47,068 bases of DNA, taken from NCBI GenBank assembly GCA_023229605.1, contig JALNYY010000015.1, positions 1 through 47,068 on the forward strand. The letters are read 5' to 3'. The translations under genes were made by a program, and so were the position numbers. This DNA comes from Methylobacter sp. GTDB lineage: Bacteria; Pseudomonadota; Gammaproteobacteria; Methylococcales; Methylomonadaceae. Numbering within the stretch: the stretch's first letter is position 1; the number at the start of each line of letters is the position of its first letter. Under the pieces are notes generated by a model. It was given only the letters and a program-made list of their open reading frames with translations, did not search any database and was not told the DNA's origin. This document shows positions 16,998-25,443 of the stretch, one piece after another.

Positions 16998-17762
16998 ATG
17001 GTTTTGAACGGCGCGCATGTTCTAGTGACGCGGCCTGAGCATCAGGCGGAAAACCTGAGCCGTTTAATCGAACAGCGGGGCGGGATAGCCGTCCGGTTTC
17101 CTACCCTGGAAATCGTTGCACGGGATGACGTCCGGATAAAGCCAACGCTGGCGAATCTGGACAAATTCCAGTGGGTTGTTTTTATCAGCGCCAATGCAGT
17201 AAATTTTGCTCTAAAGGCGAATAGTGGCAAAATACCCCGCACGAAATCCGCGCGTTTTGCCGCAGTGGGGCAGGCTACGGCGCAAGCTATGAAAATGGCC
17301 GGATTACCCGTCGATTTAGTGCCTGAACACGGATATAACAGTGAAGCGCTACTGATGATGCCGCAACTGCAGCAAGTCGAAGGGCAAAATTGTTTAATCA
17401 TTCGCGGTGAAGGCGGACGCGAACAGCTGGCAACCGCGTTACGCAGCCGAGGCGCAGAAGTTGACTATCTGGAAGTATATAAAAGAATAACCCCCCGCAT
17501 TGATAGCTCTCCGGTTGTCGCATTGCTTGCACGACGCCGCCTGGATGCCATTACCGTGACCAGTGCCGAAGCGTTGCAAAATTTAAGTCTAATGCTGGGT
17601 GAAAAGAATAATAAGCTATTGTTATCAATACCCCTGGTGGTGGTTAGCGATAGAATCAGGCGACAAGCCTTCGATATGGGGTTTAATCGAATTACTGTGA
17701 CGGATAGTCCTATCGATACAGCAATTCTTGAGACAGTAATAACGTGTGTGACAGGGGAATAG
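16998..17762 (+). CDS. hemD: Uroporphyrinogen-III synthase
   Basis: The 254-aa protein cyclises hydroxymethylbilane with inversion of ring D to give uroporphyrinogen III. The family is poorly conserved, but the typical features are present: VLVTRPEHQAENLSRLIE at the N-terminus, FPTLEIV, WVVFISANAVNFAL, FAAVGQATAQAM, LIIRGEGGREQLATALRSRGAEVDYLEVYKR and AITVTSAEALQNL. It begins 2 nt after the hemC stop and ends 1 nt before the hemX GTG, which supports the assignment. Confidence 0.92.
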   Translation: MVLNGAHVLVTRPEHQAENLSRLIEQRGGIAVRFPTLEIVARDDVRIKPTLANLDKFQWVVFISANAVNFALKANSGKIPRTKSARFAAVGQATAQAMKMAGLPVDLVPEHGYNSEALLMMPQLQQVEGQNCLIIRGEGGREQLATALRSRGAEVDYLEVYKRITPRIDSSPVVALLARRRLDAITVTSAEALQNLSLMLGEKNNKLLLSIPLVVVSDRIRRQAFDMGFNRITVTDSPIDTAILETVITCVTGE

Positions 17763-17763
17763 A

Positions 17764-19032
17764 GTGGCCGAATTGAGTGAACAACAAGAACAGAATGTGA
17801 GCGAGAATAATAAAGCTCACAGGTCGCGTAGCGGATTCTGGTTCGGCATCATTATGCTGCTCATTATTATAAGCGTGGCAGGCGCCGGTTTTTATCTTTT
17901 CCAGCAACTGCGCTCTCAACAGGCTGATTTAGGCGGCGAAGTTAACAAGGGCGATATGCAGCTAATCGAGTTGTCAAAGCAGATTAGCGGTTATCAGGCG
18001 CAACTGGCCGCCATTCAATCGCAACTGGCAGCCGTGGAAACCAGTGTTGCAGGAAAAGATGCCCATTTCACCAAAACCCTGGCGGATTTCTCCCAGTTGC
18101 ATACCGAAAAACTGGACAGCACACGCAATGAATTAAACGGCGCAATTTCGCAGGTGCAGCGTCAATTGGGCAAAACACGCGGCGACTGGTTGATTGCCGA
18201 TGCGGAGTATCTGTTAAGCATAGCCAATCAACGCCTGTATTTAATGGGTGATGTTAATACCACCCGTGAAGCGCTGGAAGCGGCGGATCAACGACTCAGA
18301 GAAAGCGGGGATGCCGGGGCGTTTAAAATACGCGAACAAATCGCCAAGGATATTACAGCCATCCGCAATGTTGCAGTTGCCGACATTGTCGGTATGTACT
18401 CCTCGATTCAGGTATTGCAAGCTCAGGTCGATACCTTAGCCTTGTATTTGCCGTATACAGGAAAAACATTGACGCAGCCTAAAGCGGCGCAGGAGCCGAC
18501 CGATAAGGACGCTCACAATCTGCTTGATCAACTGGAAGGGATGGTCACGATCAGGCATACCGAACATCCGATCAAGGAAATATTAACTCCGGAAGAGGCC
18601 CAGTTTATCCGTGAGCAGTTAAGGGTAAAGCTGGAAATGGTCAAAATCTCCCTGGTCCAGCAAAACGAGCAGCTTTATCAATCCAGTCTGGCTGATGCAA
18701 AAAAATGGGTTGAGCAGAACTTTGCCAAGAACGCAGAGACGAACAATTTTATTGCCGAGCTGGACAAATTTAACGCCGTTAAAATCCGCAGCCATTTTCC
18801 CGACATTAGCCTGTCGTTGAAAATGCTCAGGGATATTACCAAACTAAGGCTGGAAGCCGACAAAGCCATGCCGCCTGTTGCTGAAAAAGCCAAGCCGGTT
18901 GAAACGCTAAAACCTGTTGAAGCAACAAAATCAGGCGAAGCCGTGACTCCAACTGAAACCGAAAAGCCAGCCGAGACCGCGCCTCCCGCCGAGACACCGA
19001 AGCCGGTTGAAGCAGCGCCTGCCGCACAATAA
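17764..19032 (+). CDS. hemX: HemX-like membrane protein of the hem operon
   Basis: A 422-aa protein of the HemX family, annotated in many genomes as uroporphyrin-III C-methyltransferase although it lacks a methyltransferase fold. It has a short cytoplasmic N-terminus, one membrane helix (about 25-45, GFWFGIIMLLIIISVAGAGF), a coiled coil (60-120), and the conserved family core around DWLIADAEYLLSIANQRLYLMGDV. The C-terminal 45 residues are a Pro/Glu/Thr/Ala/Lys-rich repeat tail (KPVE, KPAE, TPTE units) likely extended in the periplasm. The start is GTG, 1 nt after hemD. The role in heme synthesis is unresolved. Confidence 0.88.
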   Translation: MAELSEQQEQNVSENNKAHRSRSGFWFGIIMLLIIISVAGAGFYLFQQLRSQQADLGGEVNKGDMQLIELSKQISGYQAQLAAIQSQLAAVETSVAGKDAHFTKTLADFSQLHTEKLDSTRNELNGAISQVQRQLGKTRGDWLIADAEYLLSIANQRLYLMGDVNTTREALEAADQRLRESGDAGAFKIREQIAKDITAIRNVAVADIVGMYSSIQVLQAQVDTLALYLPYTGKTLTQPKAAQEPTDKDAHNLLDQLEGMVTIRHTEHPIKEILTPEEAQFIREQLRVKLEMVKISLVQQNEQLYQSSLADAKKWVEQNFAKNAETNNFIAELDKFNAVKIRSHFPDISLSLKMLRDITKLRLEADKAMPPVAEKAKPVETLKPVEATKSGEAVTPTETEKPAETAPPAETPKPVEAAPAAQ

Positions 19033-19044
19033 CCTAGAGAGTAC

Positions 19045-20277
19045 ATGATGAAAAATATAATGTATTTTCTGGGTTCGTTGCTTATCGCTATAGCCGCCGC
19101 TTTTTTTGCCAATAAATGGTTGGGCGGGTTTGAAAATCCTGGTTATGTGCTGATAGGCATCGGACATTGGTCCCTGGAAACATCGCTGATCGTTTTTACG
19201 GTTAGCCTAATCATGGGATTTTTTGTGTTTTATATCTTCTTCAGGTCTTTGGGCTGGCTGCTCAGATTGCCGGGCCAAGTCAAAAATCGCGGCAAAAGCA
19301 TTAAATTCAACCGTTCCCAGGAAGCCCTGATTGCAGGTTTGGTCGATTCCGCCGAAGGCAACTGGGAAAAAGCCGAAAAAGTATTGATCAAACACGCCTC
19401 GCACAGCGGCGCACCGTTAATCCATTATTTGACCGCAGCAAGAGCCGCGCAATCCCGCGGCGCATATGACAAGAGGGACGAATACCTGAAAAAGGCGGCC
19501 GACCAGGCGCCGGGTTCCGATGTGGCGATAGGCCTGACCCAGGCGGAATTGCATTTATCGGAAAAACAGTTCGAGCAAGCCCTGGAAACCCTGACGCGCC
19601 TGCATTCCATAGAACCGACTCACGCCAGCGTTTTAAAGTTGCTGCATCAGGCTTACCAACAGGCCGGTGATTGGGAAGGCATCCGCAAACTGATTCCGTC
19701 GTTGAACACCAATAAGGTGCTGATGGAAGCCGAGATAAAACTGCTGGAAACGGAAGCATTCAGCAAATTGTTAAAGCAGGCGGCCGAGAGCGGCAGCGTT
19801 GCTGAAATTGAATCGCTGTGGTCGGAAATTCCCGATTACATAAGAAACATGAAAGGCGTATCGGCTATTTATTTTGCCGCGATGATAGACGCAGGAGCGG
19901 GCGCAAAGGTTGAAGGCGGATTGGCCAGGGCCTTGTCGACAACCTGGGATCAAACGCTGGTGGTGTTGTATGGCAATGTCCAGTCGATTGACGTTGCAAG
20001 TCAGCTTGGAACCGCCGAGCAGTGGTTGCCCATGCACCCCCGGGACGCCGTATTCCTGACCGTACTGGGCAAGTTGAGCATGAAGTGCGGCGACAACCAA
20101 AAAGCAACCACATACCTGACCAAAAGCATCTCAATAGAACCTTCCGTTTCGGCTTATCAAATATTCGGCGATTTGTTGTTTGCCCAAGGCGATAAAGACA
20201 GAGCCAGCGAATGTTACAAGCAGGGCCTGGAGCTGGCATCCAGCGAAATAGTCAGCCGGATTGATTCAATATCCTAG
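19045..20277 (+). CDS. hemY: HemY, TPR-containing heme biosynthesis-associated membrane protein
   Basis: A 410-aa protein with two N-terminal membrane helices (about 1-22 and 40-65) in the usual HemY_N arrangement: NKWLGGFENPGYVLIGIGHWSLETSL, then FRSLGWLLRLPG. A TPR solenoid follows, from KFNRSQEALIAGLVDSAEGNWEKAEKVL onward, with C-terminal units such as YLTKSISIEPSVSAYQIFGDLLFAQGDKDRA. It likely acts as a scaffold in the periplasm next to HemX. The last base of its stop codon is also the first base of a palindromic repeat (20277-20314). Confidence 0.88.
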   Translation: MMKNIMYFLGSLLIAIAAAFFANKWLGGFENPGYVLIGIGHWSLETSLIVFTVSLIMGFFVFYIFFRSLGWLLRLPGQVKNRGKSIKFNRSQEALIAGLVDSAEGNWEKAEKVLIKHASHSGAPLIHYLTAARAAQSRGAYDKRDEYLKKAADQAPGSDVAIGLTQAELHLSEKQFEQALETLTRLHSIEPTHASVLKLLHQAYQQAGDWEGIRKLIPSLNTNKVLMEAEIKLLETEAFSKLLKQAAESGSVAEIESLWSEIPDYIRNMKGVSAIYFAAMIDAGAGAKVEGGLARALSTTWDQTLVVLYGNVQSIDVASQLGTAEQWLPMHPRDAVFLTVLGKLSMKCGDNQKATTYLTKSISIEPSVSAYQIFGDLLFAQGDKDRASECYKQGLELASSEIVSRIDSIS

Positions 20278-20314
20278 TAGGATGGGTTTCGGCTATAACC
20301 TCTACCCATCCTAC
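20277..20314. repeat. Palindromic repeat after hemY (GGATGGGT family, copy 1)
   Basis: GTAGGATGGGT (20277-20287) and ACCCATCCTAC (20304-20314) form a perfect 11-bp stem with a 16-nt loop (TTCGGCTATAACCTCT). The right-arm-plus-loop text recurs at 35642-35672, so this is a dispersed family. It probably terminates or stabilises the hem operon transcript. Confidence 0.75.
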
Positions 20315-20453
20315 CCCTGAGTACAAAAAAATTGCAAATTTGATGGCGATCAATAACCTGCAAATATTTAACGCCTAGCACATCAAAAAATCATATCCCA
20401 AACTAATATTTTATCAGGGCAGGATATGACGATCCTTTACTTTATGGAGATAA

Positions 20454-21692
20454 GTGAATGCTTGTATTCGGCATGATAATTATCACATTAAGCCCGCAAA
20501 GTTTTATGCAGCCCCTATGACTATCATCGGCAGTTGGACGTGGAAAGGTTTGGGCGATGCGCTATTCAGTCCCAAAGCGACCGGCATAGAATCCAAAATA
20601 AACGAAGTTAAGCAACGCTTGCCGATTCCCGTCTTTTGGCTGCTGGGCAAAACGCAAGCCGGTAAAACGTCGCTGATTCGGGCATTAACCGGTAGCGATG
20701 CGGCGGAAATCGGCAATGGCTTCCAGGCCTGCACTAAACGGTCGCGGTTTTACGATTTTCCGTCATCCAGCCATCCTATGATGCGTTTTCTGGATACGCG
20801 GGGCTTGGGCGAAACCGCTTATGATCCCGGAGAAGACTTAGCCTGGTGCGCCAATCAGGCGCATTTATTGGTCGTCGTGCTACGGGCTTTGGACATGAAT
20901 CAAGCGGAGGTGGTTGATACGGTGCTGACTATTCATCAGCAACACCCGGAATGGCCTGTCATAGTGGTCCAAACCGCCTTGCACGAAGGCTATGCAGGCG
21001 ATGCCGAGCATATTCAACCGTATCCTTACCGACAAACCCCCTTTCCGCCGCAAGTGCCCCACGCTTTGACGCAGGTGCTGTTACATCAACGCGACTGGTT
21101 TAAGTCAGTGCCAGTGCATTTTGTGCCGGTTGACTTCACGCTGCCGGAAGACGGTTTTGAGCCTGCCGATTACGGGCTGGATGCGTTATGGAACACTATT
21201 GAAAGCGTGTTGCCGGCGGGTGTGATCGGCTTATTGCGCGGTACCGAGCAGCATAAGGAATTGCTGGATTTTCATGCCCAACACGCTCATCCGCATCTTA
21301 TCGGTTATGCGGTACTCAATGTCGGCATGGGCGCGATTCCGCTGGCAGGTTTGCCGTTAGTGCTGGCTGTGCAAGCCAAACTGTTTCACAGCATCGCTTC
21401 AATTTACGGCCTGGAACTGACCCGCAGGCTTTATGCCGAATTTACCAGCCTGATCGGCGTCAGCGTCGGCATAGGATTATTGGGGCGGGAACTGCTGAAA
21501 TTTGTCCCTGTTTACGGTTCGGCGGTGGCGGGCGTTTATTCCGGAGCGATGACCTATGCGCTGGGCAAGGCTTTTTGCGTGTATCTGCATGGCGTTAAAC
21601 GGGGCGCTTTGCCCGACCATGCGACGTTAAAACAGGCTTACGACGAAGCTTTCGCCCACGCGCGTCAATTGCTCAAAAATAAGGAAACCTAG
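20454..21692 (+). CDS. GTPase with C-terminal DUF697-like membrane domain
   Basis: A 412-aa protein with an Era/HSR1-like G domain followed by a hydrophobic DUF697-type region. The P-loop is G65-KTQA-G70-K71-T72-S73, switch II is FLDTRGLGE (DxxG), and the strand where NKxD is expected reads VIVVQTALHE, so the guanine-specificity motif is divergent. The C-terminal part (about 290-390) is Gly/Ala/Leu-rich with two or three likely membrane helices, as in YcjF-type proteins. I use the GTG at 20454 because GGAG lies 5 nt before it; an ATG at 20517 has no Shine-Dalgarno but is an alternative. The second GTPase starts 3 nt after its stop. Function is unknown. Confidence 0.75.
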   Translation: MNACIRHDNYHIKPAKFYAAPMTIIGSWTWKGLGDALFSPKATGIESKINEVKQRLPIPVFWLLGKTQAGKTSLIRALTGSDAAEIGNGFQACTKRSRFYDFPSSSHPMMRFLDTRGLGETAYDPGEDLAWCANQAHLLVVVLRALDMNQAEVVDTVLTIHQQHPEWPVIVVQTALHEGYAGDAEHIQPYPYRQTPFPPQVPHALTQVLLHQRDWFKSVPVHFVPVDFTLPEDGFEPADYGLDALWNTIESVLPAGVIGLLRGTEQHKELLDFHAQHAHPHLIGYAVLNVGMGAIPLAGLPLVLAVQAKLFHSIASIYGLELTRRLYAEFTSLIGVSVGIGLLGRELLKFVPVYGSAVAGVYSGAMTYALGKAFCVYLHGVKRGALPDHATLKQAYDEAFAHARQLLKNKET

Positions 21693-21695
21693 CTG

Positions 21696-23219
21696 ATGCC
21701 TATGTCGGTAACGCGCTTTGGAGTTGTGTTGGCGGTGGTGTTTTTAATACCCTGGCTGGCGCTAATAGGCTTGGGCGGTTACTGGTTATGGCAACAGGGC
21801 TGGATTTATCAGGGCTTAGGCATCTTATCGGCTAACGTTGCGCTGGTTTTCGGTCTGGTGCGCTGGCGCAGCCATAATGCAAAGCCGTTGTTTATAGAGC
21901 CCATCGAGATTCAGCCTAATCCAAACTGGCCGGATAAAGCCGAACTGGCATGGCGAGAACTAAAACCCTTAACCGAACGCTGGCAAACGGAATCTGACTT
22001 ATTGACGGATTCAGGCAAAGCCTTAAAGCTGACCAATGAAGTATTAACGCTGGTGGCGCGGCACTTTCATGCCGATTCCAAATACCCTGTTTTGGAATTT
22101 CCGCTGCCGTATTTGCTGAAATTGATTGTGTTGGTCTGCGAGGATATTCAGCACGACGTATTGGATAAAATTCCCGGCAGTCATGCGGTCAGAGTCGGCG
22201 ATTTATTGCGCGCCAAGCAGGCCGTCGACACCTTTAATAAATTTAGATCGGTTTTCGATGTCGGGAATTGGCTGTTTAATTGGTCGGGCGCGGCGCTGGC
22301 TAAAGCGCGCAGTGTATTGATCGGCAAAGGCCTGAATACCGTTACCAATGAAATATCGCAACGCCTGATCAGCGCCTATATTAACAAGCTCGGCTATTAC
22401 GCTATTCAACTTTACAGCGGGCAGTTAACCCTGGACGATATTGTGCCGACCGAGGTATTAACCGCCGCCTCAAAACAAGACATCGCGGAAAGCGTAGCGC
22501 ACGACCAGTCGATAGAGCCGCTACGGTTACTTGTTTTAGGCCAGGTCAGCAGCGGCAAATCCAGTTTGATTAACGCCTTATTCGGCAAAATAAAAAGCGC
22601 GGAAGGAGTCTTGCCCACTACCGCGGAAATCACCCCCTACCTGCTCGAACGCGATGGCCTGCAACACGCCATCATACTGGACAGCGCCGGTTACGGCGGT
22701 TTAATGCACGGCCAGGCGCCTGAGGCGTTGATGCAGGAATGGGCAAAAGTCGATGTAATTTTAATGGTTTGCAATGCCGCGCAAGCCGCCCGCCAAGTCG
22801 ATACGCAGCAACTGGATGCCTTACGCCAGTATTTTCAGGAACAATGTCCCAACCAAGCCTTGCCGGTGATCATTGCGGTGGCCACGCATTGCGACCGTTT
22901 ACGCCCGGTCCGCGAATGGAATCCCCCTTACAATATCCAGCAACCGGACAGCGCCAAAGCGCACAGTATCCGACAGGCTTGCGTAGCGATGGCCCAAGAT
23001 CTGAACTTATCGCTAGACTGCATCGTCCCCGTTTGTCTTGCCCCTGAAAAACCGGCTTACAACATCGAAGACGGGTTGATGCCGTTGATTCACGAACATC
23101 TTAACGCTGCCCAGCGGGTGCGTTTTTTGCGTTGTTTGCGTCAGCAACAAGCGGAAAGCTACTGGCGGCAATGGCGAAAACAGGCATTACAAGCGGGGCG
23201 GCTTATTTTTAAACTTTGA
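21696..23219 (+). CDS. Membrane-anchored GTPase, partner of the preceding GTPase
   Basis: A 507-aa protein with two N-terminal membrane helices (about 8-30 and 36-55), a helical segment of about 220 residues, then a GTPase domain. The P-loop is G282-QVSS-G287-K288-S289-S290, the switch I threonine lies in LPTTAEITPY, DSAGYGG is the DxxG motif, and VATHCDRL replaces NKxD. The domain resembles the 50S-ribosome-binding (HSR1) class but lacks ribosome-binding features I can recognise. The long stalk between membrane and G domain recalls membrane-remodelling or septum-type GTPases; this is only an analogy. It is 3 nt from the first GTPase gene, so the two products are likely made together. Confidence 0.75.
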   Translation: MPMSVTRFGVVLAVVFLIPWLALIGLGGYWLWQQGWIYQGLGILSANVALVFGLVRWRSHNAKPLFIEPIEIQPNPNWPDKAELAWRELKPLTERWQTESDLLTDSGKALKLTNEVLTLVARHFHADSKYPVLEFPLPYLLKLIVLVCEDIQHDVLDKIPGSHAVRVGDLLRAKQAVDTFNKFRSVFDVGNWLFNWSGAALAKARSVLIGKGLNTVTNEISQRLISAYINKLGYYAIQLYSGQLTLDDIVPTEVLTAASKQDIAESVAHDQSIEPLRLLVLGQVSSGKSSLINALFGKIKSAEGVLPTTAEITPYLLERDGLQHAIILDSAGYGGLMHGQAPEALMQEWAKVDVILMVCNAAQAARQVDTQQLDALRQYFQEQCPNQALPVIIAVATHCDRLRPVREWNPPYNIQQPDSAKAHSIRQACVAMAQDLNLSLDCIVPVCLAPEKPAYNIEDGLMPLIHEHLNAAQRVRFLRCLRQQQAESYWRQWRKQALQAGRLIFKL

Positions 23220-23555
23220 GGAGAGAGGGAATATTTAGAAAACAGCTTCCAGTAATCGACAAAACGTGGATGCAGTTTCGAATGATTATGTGAAATTTCT
23301 GACGGTCGGTTCAGCTAGTCATGACTGTCTCAAATCGACCCCAAGCGGTCTGTGACGATTCCAGAAAGCCATCGTTCAAAATTTGAGATGCGCCCAACTA
23401 CTCCGACTCGATGGAATAGTTGGGCTTTGTTGTATTGCGTTGCTGTCCGATTGAGACGGGCTCCTTGGATAGAGTCCTGATGGATGCGCGTCAGCATCAG
23501 GAGATTGATCTTAGTTAAATCATCGTTTACACTAAGATCATTATTCTGATCTTAT
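23220..23555. other. Gene-free segment with stacked inverted repeats before the ATPase gene
   Basis: No gene is supported. Three inverted repeats occur: GCCCAACTA/TAGTTGGGC (23392-23400/23417-23425) followed by a T-rich run, TCCTGATG/CATCAGGA (23475-23482/23495-23502), and GATCTTAGT/ACTAAGATC (23507-23515/23531-23539), with another GATCTTA at 23548. The last group lies directly upstream of the ATPase start and could be an operator. The first may terminate the GTPase operon. The GGGCTTTGTTG at 23422 resembles some IS termini, but no transposase or matching second end is present. Confidence 0.45.
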
Positions 23556-25040
23556 GTGATAGTTATGCTCGAGATATCAAAGAAAGACATTGTTGCACGA
23601 CTCAAATTTGATAATCCTTGGTGGGAGACTGGTGTAAATGGAAAGATAGCGTTTGAAAATACTCCACGCCGTAAGTACTTTGCGGCATTCCATCGAACCA
23701 TTACTGATATGACTTTGCGACGAGCGATAGTCCTTATGGGGCCTCGCAGAATTGGGAAGACCGTAATGGTTTATCACTCCGTACGTACTCTACTCGACTC
23801 CAATGTCAATCCCAACGCAGTTCTTTATGTTTCACTCGAAACCCCAATCTATACCGGGCTCTCTCTTGAGGGAATTCTCGGCTACTTTCAGGAATTATTT
23901 TCACATAAACGCGATTCCATTTTGTATGTATTCTTTGACGAAATACAATATCTAAAGAACTGGGAAGTCCACTTGAAATCATTGGTAGATTCCTACCCTG
24001 ATTACAGGTTTGTTGCTACCGGATCAGCGGCGGCTGCACTCCGGTTAAAGAGCAATGAGTCTGGTGCAGGCCGGTTCAGTGACTATGTATTGCCGCCACT
24101 CACGTTTGCGGAATACCTGATGTTCATTGGCAGAGAGGCTGAGCTTATTGAAACGGTGCCGAGTGAAAATGCCGGGGTTAATGATTACCTCGCCAAGGAT
24201 GTAGATGGGCTTAATGAGGAGTTCGTCAACTACTTGAACTATGGCGGATATCCAGAGGCCGTATTCTCAGAAACCATTCGGAGGGATCCAGGCCAGTACA
24301 TTAAGAGTGACATCATTGATAAGGTTTTGCTGCGAGATCTCCCTAGCCTATATGGTATCAGTGACATCCAAGAACTGAATCGCCTCTTTACTACACTCGC
24401 CTATAATACCGGAAATGAGGTTAGTCTGGAGGGGTTGTCGCAGTCGTCAGGGGTTGCTAAGAATACGATCAAACGATATCTCGAATATCTTGAGGCCGCC
24501 TTCTTAATTAAGCGAGTCGAAAGGATCGATCAAAATGCCAAACGTTTCAAACGTGCAATGTGCTTCAAAGTTTATTTGACGAATCCCTCAATGCGTGCAG
24601 CGCTGTTCGGTCAACTGGATATCGATTCTGACGCGATGGGTGCTCTTACCGAGACTGCGATCTTCAGTCAATGGCAGCACAGTCAACAAGTCGAACTCTA
24701 TTATGCTCGATGGAACAATGGTGAAATTGACATCATTCATTTGTATGATGCCGACCAGAAACCCGCATGGGCTGTTGAGGTTAAGTGGAGTGATCGCCCG
24801 TATACGGCTCGTGGCGAGTTGGATAATTGTGTCGATTTTGTTAGGCGGAATCCAAACGTTAAACAACCACTGCTAATAACTAGCCGAACGATATCCGATG
24901 AATATGTAATTTACAAGGGCGTGACATTTGAGTTTAGCCCCGCGAGCTTATATGCTTATACACTAGGGGTAAACATTTTGCGAGGCGTAGAAAAAGAGAA
25001 GAGTCTAAAGTTAAGGCCTGAACCGCCCCAGCTTCAGTAG
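23556..25040 (+). CDS. AAA ATPase with DUF4143 / nuclease-like C-terminal domain
   Basis: A 494-aa ATPase of the large family of single-gene AAA_14/DUF4143 proteins. Walker A is G62-PRRI-G67-K68-T69 and Walker B is LYVFFDEIQYLKNW; VATGSAAAAL is the sensor 1 region and GRFSDYVLPPLTFAEYLMF the arginine-containing segment. A winged-helix-like stretch follows (LEGLSQSSGVAKNTIKRYLEYLEAAFLIKRV). The C-terminal region has a PD-(D/E)xK-like core (NNGEIDIIHL ... AVEVKW). The start is GTG (23556) or ATG three codons on. Base and codon use look more AT-rich than the neighbouring hem genes, suggesting transfer. The family is common on mobile islands and has no established cellular role. Confidence 0.8.
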   Translation: MIVMLEISKKDIVARLKFDNPWWETGVNGKIAFENTPRRKYFAAFHRTITDMTLRRAIVLMGPRRIGKTVMVYHSVRTLLDSNVNPNAVLYVSLETPIYTGLSLEGILGYFQELFSHKRDSILYVFFDEIQYLKNWEVHLKSLVDSYPDYRFVATGSAAAALRLKSNESGAGRFSDYVLPPLTFAEYLMFIGREAELIETVPSENAGVNDYLAKDVDGLNEEFVNYLNYGGYPEAVFSETIRRDPGQYIKSDIIDKVLLRDLPSLYGISDIQELNRLFTTLAYNTGNEVSLEGLSQSSGVAKNTIKRYLEYLEAAFLIKRVERIDQNAKRFKRAMCFKVYLTNPSMRAALFGQLDIDSDAMGALTETAIFSQWQHSQQVELYYARWNNGEIDIIHLYDADQKPAWAVEVKWSDRPYTARGELDNCVDFVRRNPNVKQPLLITSRTISDEYVIYKGVTFEFSPASLYAYTLGVNILRGVEKEKSLKLRPEPPQLQ

Positions 25041-25443
25041 AAACTACTGACTGGCAGCAGATGGCCGAAAGCGGCAACTTAACTTTAACAACATACCAAA
25101 TTTAACCAATTCATAGCCATGATGTCTCGATAGGAAACGGCATGCCGGATTTAGAAAAAACGGCGTGGAAAATATTATCTTTTGGGAAGTGAGCGTCTTT
25201 AAAACCGATCATCGGTCACCAAATGGGCGGGTGTGTGAAAACCGCTCATGCTTCGAGAAGCTCAGCACGAACGGTTTTCACCACCTATTTAGTGAGCATT
25301 CCAAACCCCGCTCACCCTTCGATAAACTCAGGCCGAACGGGATTCGGAATGCTCAACTGATTTTTCTAGGTTTATCGAACCATGACCGAAATCAATACAA
25401 ACCGTTCGTGCTGAACGGCTTAATCGGATCTTCCCAAGCTGTA
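25041..25443. repeat. Gene-free convergent gap with three copies of a dispersed 33-bp repeat
   Basis: Two 33-bp copies (25242-25274 and 25308-25340) share the pattern CCGCTCA-CTTCGA-AA-CTCAG-CGAACGG, and a shortened copy CCGTTCGTGCTGAACGG sits inverted at 25402-25418. The first copy lies within an outer stem GTGAAAACCG/CGGTTTTCAC (25235-25244/25272-25281). The second lies within another outer stem, GAGCATTCC/GGAATGCTC (25294-25302/25346-25354). A small palindrome, ACCGATCATCGGT, is at 25204-25216. The hairpins lie between the convergent ATPase and RND genes and likely stop transcription from both sides. Confidence 0.75.

Noticed and set aside
23392..23460. Insertion sequence remnant at GGGCTTTGTTG
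   Set aside because: Resembles the termini of some IS families, but no transposase fragment, second end or target duplication could be found.
25204..25418. CRISPR array
   Set aside because: The 33-bp repeats occur only two or three times, differ from each other, vary in orientation and are palindromic with inverted flanks; no cas genes are present.
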